DNA of 64,000 bases from positions 32,607,480 to 32,671,479 of the forward strand of contig JALIGW010000005.1 of NCBI GenBank assembly GCA_023053685.1, written 5' to 3'. The position numbers and the translations under genes were made by a program. Below, piece by piece: positions 59,905-64,000 of the stretch; positions within the stretch are counted from its first letter, which is position 1, and every line of letters begins with the position of its first letter. The stretch is from Diadophis punctatus similis. Its lineage: Eukaryota > Chordata > Lepidosauria > Squamata > Dipsadidae. Under the pieces are notes generated by a model, which made no database searches, was not told the origin of the DNA, and worked only from the letters and a program-made list of their open reading frames with translations.

Positions 59905-61310
59905 GATGATCTGAAGCTTTCTGAAAAATCAGAAATAGAAATCCAGTCCTTGACAAAAATTGTAAGAATTTTTAGTACAGATTTTGCAAAGGAATTGAGA
60001 CTATAGAAATGTGTTCATGTAAGAATAGTGTGGATACAATCCTGTATAATAATGGAATTTAAATGCCAAATGGCTAAATCATCAGGAGTTCTCAAGGAGA
60101 TTGGCCAAGAAGAAACATTGATGCAAGTTAAAAATTTACTGAACTGTAAATACTTAGTAAATGTGCAGGAAACAAAACATGAATATCGAAATGATATAAT
60201 AAAAACTAGAACAGAATGCTGGCAAAAAAAGCATTGCATGATCAATTTCTATAAAAGATTGAGAGGGAAGATGATAAAGATTAAACCGGGCAGTGGCTTA
60301 CAAACAGAAAAGAAGAAGAAAAGAAACCAAAGTCTTTGTTTTGGCTGCTCAAGAGCAAGCTATTCAAACTAATGCAATCAAGGCCACAATTGAAAAATTG
60401 TCAAATGATTCAAAGTGCAAATTGTGCAAAAAAAGGAAAAGAAACAGTAGATCAGCTCAACTCAACTTATTTAAGAAGATTCCATATACTGACTATAAAA
60501 ACAGTGATACAACGCAATCACTTAAATAATTCACTGGAATATCGGTAAAAATCACATGCCACTAATAAAAATGATGGGAAATATAGTTTTAAAAGTAGTA
60601 GAAAATGAACAGGTTAAAATACTGTAGGATTTCCAAATACAAACTGATAAAGTCTTGGCTCATAACACACTAGATTTTATTATGGTTGAAAAGAAGAAAA
60701 TGTGGATAGTTGAGGTGGTAATGCCAGGAAATGTTAAAATAGAAGACAAAGAATTGCAGCAGATATCAAGATCTGAAAACTGAAATTGAAAGATTGTGGC
60801 ATTAAGTGGCCATGGTGTGCCATTGGTTATTGCCACACTAGGTACCATACCCCAAAATGTGGGATGGCACTTATAAAATATCTACATGGACAAAATTTCC
60901 ATCTGTCAATTACAAAAGACCACACTGGTGGAGCTCTTGCCTCACAATCAGGAGGTTGTGAGTTCAATCCTAGGTAGAGGCAGATGTAGGGTCTCCTGCT
61001 TGGGCAGGGGGTTGGACTAGATGACCTGCAAGGTCCCTTCCAAATCTGTTAATCTGTTAACATACTACGTCAATATCTAGAGCACCACTTGAACACCATT
61101 GGCATTGACAATGTAAATAGAAAAAAGTTGTAAAAGACAGCTTTACTTGGAACAGGTTACATCATGTAACAATATTTTTAACACCACAAAACAAGACAAT
61201 CTGCCTATCCCAGGTCCTTTGGAAGGGCTGAAAATGGGGATAAAATTGCCAAACCCAGTCCTAAATAGTGTATCTGGCTGAATATACAACCCACCCACAA
61301 TAATTCATGG
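59905..61310 (+). mobile_element. R4-like LINE relic, plus strand (RT active site to 3' tail)
   Basis: Begins with DDLKLSEKSEIEIQSL, which looks like the FxDD active-site block. It continues with SCIIMEFKCQMAKSSGVLKE. Around 60.33-60.50 kb are AAQEQAIQTNAIKATIEKLS and a CKLC cluster. Around 60.68-60.79 kb, LDFIMVEKKKMWIVEVVMPG followed by KIEDKELQQIS matches the endonuclease-like block. It ends with LEHHLNTIGIDNVNRKKL and the tail. Stops and frameshifts throughout. A SINE sits inside it at 60928-61067. It is a second copy of the family, opposed to the one at 56590-59070. Confidence 0.68.
60928..61067 (+). mobile_element. tRNA-derived SINE with CR1-like 3' end
   Basis: Head ggtggagctcttgcctcac with B box gagttcaatcctag, then ctgcttgggcagggggttgg, actagatgacctgcaaggtc and ccttccaaatctgtt with a short repeated terminus, which is the CR1 LINE 3' end. 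It is inserted between the endonuclease block and the tail of the R4-like relic. Confidence 0.65.
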
Positions 61311-61462
61311 AAACAAATCTCACTGTACTACTGAATAGAGCAAAAACTATCTCCACCCGTGAAAACGGAAAATCCATTTTCCACAGGTAAAACTCTTGTG
61401 GAAAATGATGAAAGATATCTAAGACCTTATTTCAGTGCATGGATATACCTCATCACCTAATG

Positions 61463-61575
61463 CAGTGTTTCTCAACCTTGGCAGTTTGAAGATGTGTGGA
61501 CTTCAACTCCCAGAATTCCACAGCCAGGGAGTTGAAGTCCACACATCTTCAAACTGCCAAGGTTGAGAAACACTG
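61463..61575. mobile_element. Palindromic hAT-like MITE, 113 bp, 8-bp TSD
   Basis: A single inverted repeat from CAGTGTTTCTCAACCTTGGC to its complement ending aagaaacactg-type sequence (ggttgagaaacactg). The TSD acctaatg is at 61455-61462 and 61576-61583. The arms share gtggacttcaactccc with the 146-bp family at 3934 and 5081 although the outer ends differ. Confidence 0.9.
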
Positions 61576-61710
61576 ACCTAATGAGTCATTTTCTCAGAAA
61601 GGATTCACATTCTTTGACATATATAAAAACAAATGGGATAGGAAGAAGAGATTGAAAGAGGACAGAGAACAGAACATGAAAAGAAAAAGCTTTCAATTCC
61701 AGATTAAAGA

Positions 61711-61815
61711 CTAACAGAATAACAGAGTTTGAAGGCACCTTAGAGGTCTTCTATTCCATGTCCCTGCTTAGGCAGGAAACCCTATACTATTTCAGACAAA
61801 TGGTTATCCAAATGG
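61711..61815 (-). mobile_element. CR1-like LINE/SINE 3' end
   Basis: The minus strand reads tttgtctgaaatag, agggtttcctgcctaagcag, gaccucctaa-like spacing and ccttcaaactctgttattct, the CR1 terminus also seen at the end of the SINE 60928-61067. No upstream part. Confidence 0.6.
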
Positions 61816-62960
61816 TTATTGGTTGGATCATGGTTGATTGTGGCAAATTGGGTGTAGTTTTATTGATACCTTGTAAAAATATTTGCTTGTTTTTTTCAAT
61901 TGCGTTTCTTCAACAATATGGATAAGCAGTAGATTCTCTTGAGTTGAATGTCAAAACCTAAGGGACGCACAAGGAAAAAACATGGTACCAAACCTAACCT
62001 ATTTTTGATAAAGGTTGTATTATCTTAAATAGTTCTTAACTTTTAAAAAGCTGGTAGACAAAAGGATAAGCAATAGGACAGATCTGTTAACTTTAAAAGT
62101 AAGTTTCAAAAGTCAAATTATAGCAAACTGGTTGAACAAGGAAGACAAATAAAAGGTGATGAGGAAATATCAGACATATCCTAAAACAAGGTGATAACAA
62201 AAAAGTAGCTATTTAATTCATTTCTGTCTGATTTTTTTATAAGAGTGGGAAGAACTAGCTATACTAGTGCTAAAAACAGATGATGTTGCAATTACATTTT
62301 GCTGTGTAAGGAGAAAATGTGTATTATTATTATCTATGTAGAAATACGCCCTTCTCCAACCTGGAATCTTTCAGAATTGTTCCCCAGGAATGTGGCCTTT
62401 GGGAATTTTGGAACTGAGCTTTCAGCACACAACAAATGCTCCTGTATTAAACTGTATACTTTAAACTCTGACTGTAATAATGCATTGAATTCTTTATCTT
62501 AGTGTCATTAGGACAGGATTTTTTCCCATGTGAATGAAAAGGAAAAATTCACACAATTCTCTACCTATAATTTCTTTCCTAATTCACTCTGGGAAAATCT
62601 TAGGCAAAGTCATGACAATATGAAGCTAAACCTTGTGAAACTTAATCTTGGAAAAATATATTTAAAGCTCTGAAAAAGTCTAAATTTAGGAAAATGCATT
62701 TAAATGATGGGAAAAACAGTAAAGATCATTGATAAAGCAAAGAAGGGAAGGAAGGGAAGTTTGTCCAATGTTCTGAAAAACAATGATGACTCCCGACTTT
62801 AAAACTAAAATCTCTTTGATTTTAAAAAGCTTAAGAGTTGATTTTGAAAGATGTATGTATATGCGTCAAAATGTCAGGAAAGGAAGCTATACTTTACTTT
62901 CTTATTTTCATTGAAATGAGAGGGCACAGTGTCAAAAGTATTACATATTAACCAACAGAA
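61816..62960. other. Presumed intron, nothing recognised
   Basis: AT-rich sequence without a supported feature. Confidence 0.55.
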
Positions 62961-62963
62961 TTA

Positions 62964-63365
62964 CAGATAGTTCTCAACCTACGACCACAATCAAGCCCAA
63001 CATTTTTGTTGCTAAGCGAAACATTTGTTAAGTGAGTTTGCCCCATTTTATGACCTTTCTTGCCACACTTGTTAAGTGAATCACTGCAGTTTTTAAGTTA
63101 GTTAAATGGTTGTTAAGTGAATCTGGCTTTTCTATTGACTTTGCTTGTCAGAAGGTTGCAAAAGAGGATCACATGACCCCAGGACATTGCAACTGTCATA
63201 AATGCAAGTCTGTTGCAAAAAATAATAATCTGAATTTTGATCGCATGACCACATGGATGTTGCAATGGCGCTTAAGTGTGAAAAACAGTCATAAGTCACA
63301 TTTTTCAGTGCCGTTATAACTTTGAACAGTCACTAAACAAACTGTTGTAAGTCAAGGACTACCTG
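62964..63365 (+). mobile_element. Mariner-like MITE (TACAGGTAGTCC family), copy 5
   Basis: Flanked by ta. The left end cagatagttctcaacctacg and right end gtcaaggactacctgta are inverted repeats. The body shows the family's gttgctaagcgaaac, ttgttaagtgagtttg and gtgaatctggctt motifs. It is the best-preserved copy and is useful for orientation of the others. Confidence 0.85.
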
Positions 63366-63383
63366 TATTCATTACAATATGGC

Positions 63384-63555
63384 AATAGAATAGAATAGAA
63401 TAGAATAGAATAGAATAGAATAGAATAGAATAGAATAGAATAGAATAGAATTCTTTATTGGCCAAGTGTGATTGGACACACAAGGAATTTGTCTTTGGTG
63501 CATATGCTCTCAGTGTACATAAAGAAAAAATAAAATATATTCGTCAATAAAAGCC
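63384..63555 (-). mobile_element. Rex1/Babar-like LINE 3' end with (AATAG)n tail
   Basis: On the plus strand, a tagaa array (63384-63450) is followed by attctttattggccaagtgt, gattggacacacaaggaatt and ttggtgcatatgctctcagt, the exact inverse of the LINE terminus at 15790-15972. Only about 100 bp of LINE remains beyond the tail. Confidence 0.85.
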
Positions 63556-64000
63556 ACATTAATTGTTAAAGTCACATTTTTCAAAACTATGACAAAGTCA
63601 CACAAAAGGCACATTAACTGTGCCATTTGTGTGATTAGGCCATAGTTTTAAAAAAATTCCCATATTAAATAAAAGTGCCAAAAGTTATTTTTTAAATGTC
63701 TTCTCTGTGTATCTGATACACATGCCACTATGTACATATGGATTTTTTTGCTTTATGTCTCTTTGAGTTCCTCAGTATATAAGGAATAGTACTCTATACA
63801 TTATATAAGAACATAAGACAGAGTGAGATCCTATGTCTTTGACTCTCTTCTGGCAGACCAGCATCTATCCGAATTGCAATAAACACTGTAAAAATTCTAA
63901 GTAGCTCATTATATACCCTGTCTGCTTTTATGGCTCCAAGCCAGAATATAATGATGAGCTGTAACTTGTTAAGGACAACTAATTTTTTGTTCCCGGCTGT

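Larger units (their letters stand above)
54610..64000 (-). other. Presumed TCF7L2 intron (9.4 kb or more), no upstream exon seen
   Basis: I looked on the minus strand for the preceding exon (the segment ending just before RFPPHM in TCF7L2) and did not find it. The stretch is filled by a SINE with a TTTA/TTTG tail, an L2-type 3' end, two opposed R4-like LINE relics, a palindromic MITE, a mariner-like MITE and microsatellites. Confidence 0.6.

Noticed and set aside
56590..61310. Single R4-like element inverted by twin priming
   Set aside because: Both halves contain the cysteine cluster and endonuclease-like block, so there are two copies rather than one split element.

Overview
The window is vertebrate nuclear DNA, AT-rich, gene-poor and full of transposon relics. 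It carries one recognisable protein-coding gene, the 3' two-thirds of TCF7L2 (the Wnt-pathway HMG-box factor TCF-4), on the minus strand. The organism is most likely a squamate, and probably a snake. The reasons are tRNA-derived SINEs of the Sauria type, CR1/L2/Rex1/R4-type LINE fragments side by side, many short hAT-like and mariner-like MITEs, long GATA arrays, and a LINE 3' end that runs into an AATAG (TATTC) pentamer array. LINE-seeded AATAG arrays are known from colubroid snakes.

Layout. 1-2730: a CR1-type LINE on the plus strand, broken by a SINE (about 1007-1250) and by a 5'-truncated antisense RPS23 processed pseudogene with a 9-bp target-site duplication (TSD). 2767-5226: four short DNA transposons with perfect 8-bp TSDs, two of them almost perfect palindromes, plus an L2-like relic. 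5.2-33.6 kb: the region downstream of TCF7L2. It has no gene I can support, and holds LINE fragments (notably an open L2-type reading frame at 9433-10302 and a Rex1-like 3' end at 15.0-15.9 kb), SINEs, MITEs and microsatellites. 33.7-35.44 kb: probable TCF7L2 3' UTR. 35444-54609: eight TCF7L2 exons with exact splice sites, in transcript order 54484-54609, 52854-53013, 51677-51784, 44073-44121, 43464-43514, 42244-42316, 41573-41645 and 35444-35879. 54.6-64 kb: no exon found, presumably TCF7L2 intron, with two opposed R4-like LINE relics, a SINE, MITEs and microsatellites.

How the gene works. Exons 52854-53013 and 51677-51784 make the HMG box, and 44073-44121 supplies the basic tail. The 3' end is an alternative-splicing switch. 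A 51-nt cassette comes first, then two homologous 73-nt exons. Only one of these can be used in frame, because using both creates a stop codon and using neither moves the last exon into a second open frame. One 73-nt exon plus the last exon builds the C-clamp and the CtBP-binding tail. Skipping both gives a 26-residue tail lacking both. This TCF7L2 architecture is known in mammals. It is read here directly from the sequence.

I did not find a previously undescribed system. The most informative items are the frame logic of the splice switch with its flanking pyrimidine and TTG tracts, a 34-bp-arm hairpin in a TCF7L2 intron, nested insertions that can be dated relative to each other, and compact palindromic hAT-like elements.
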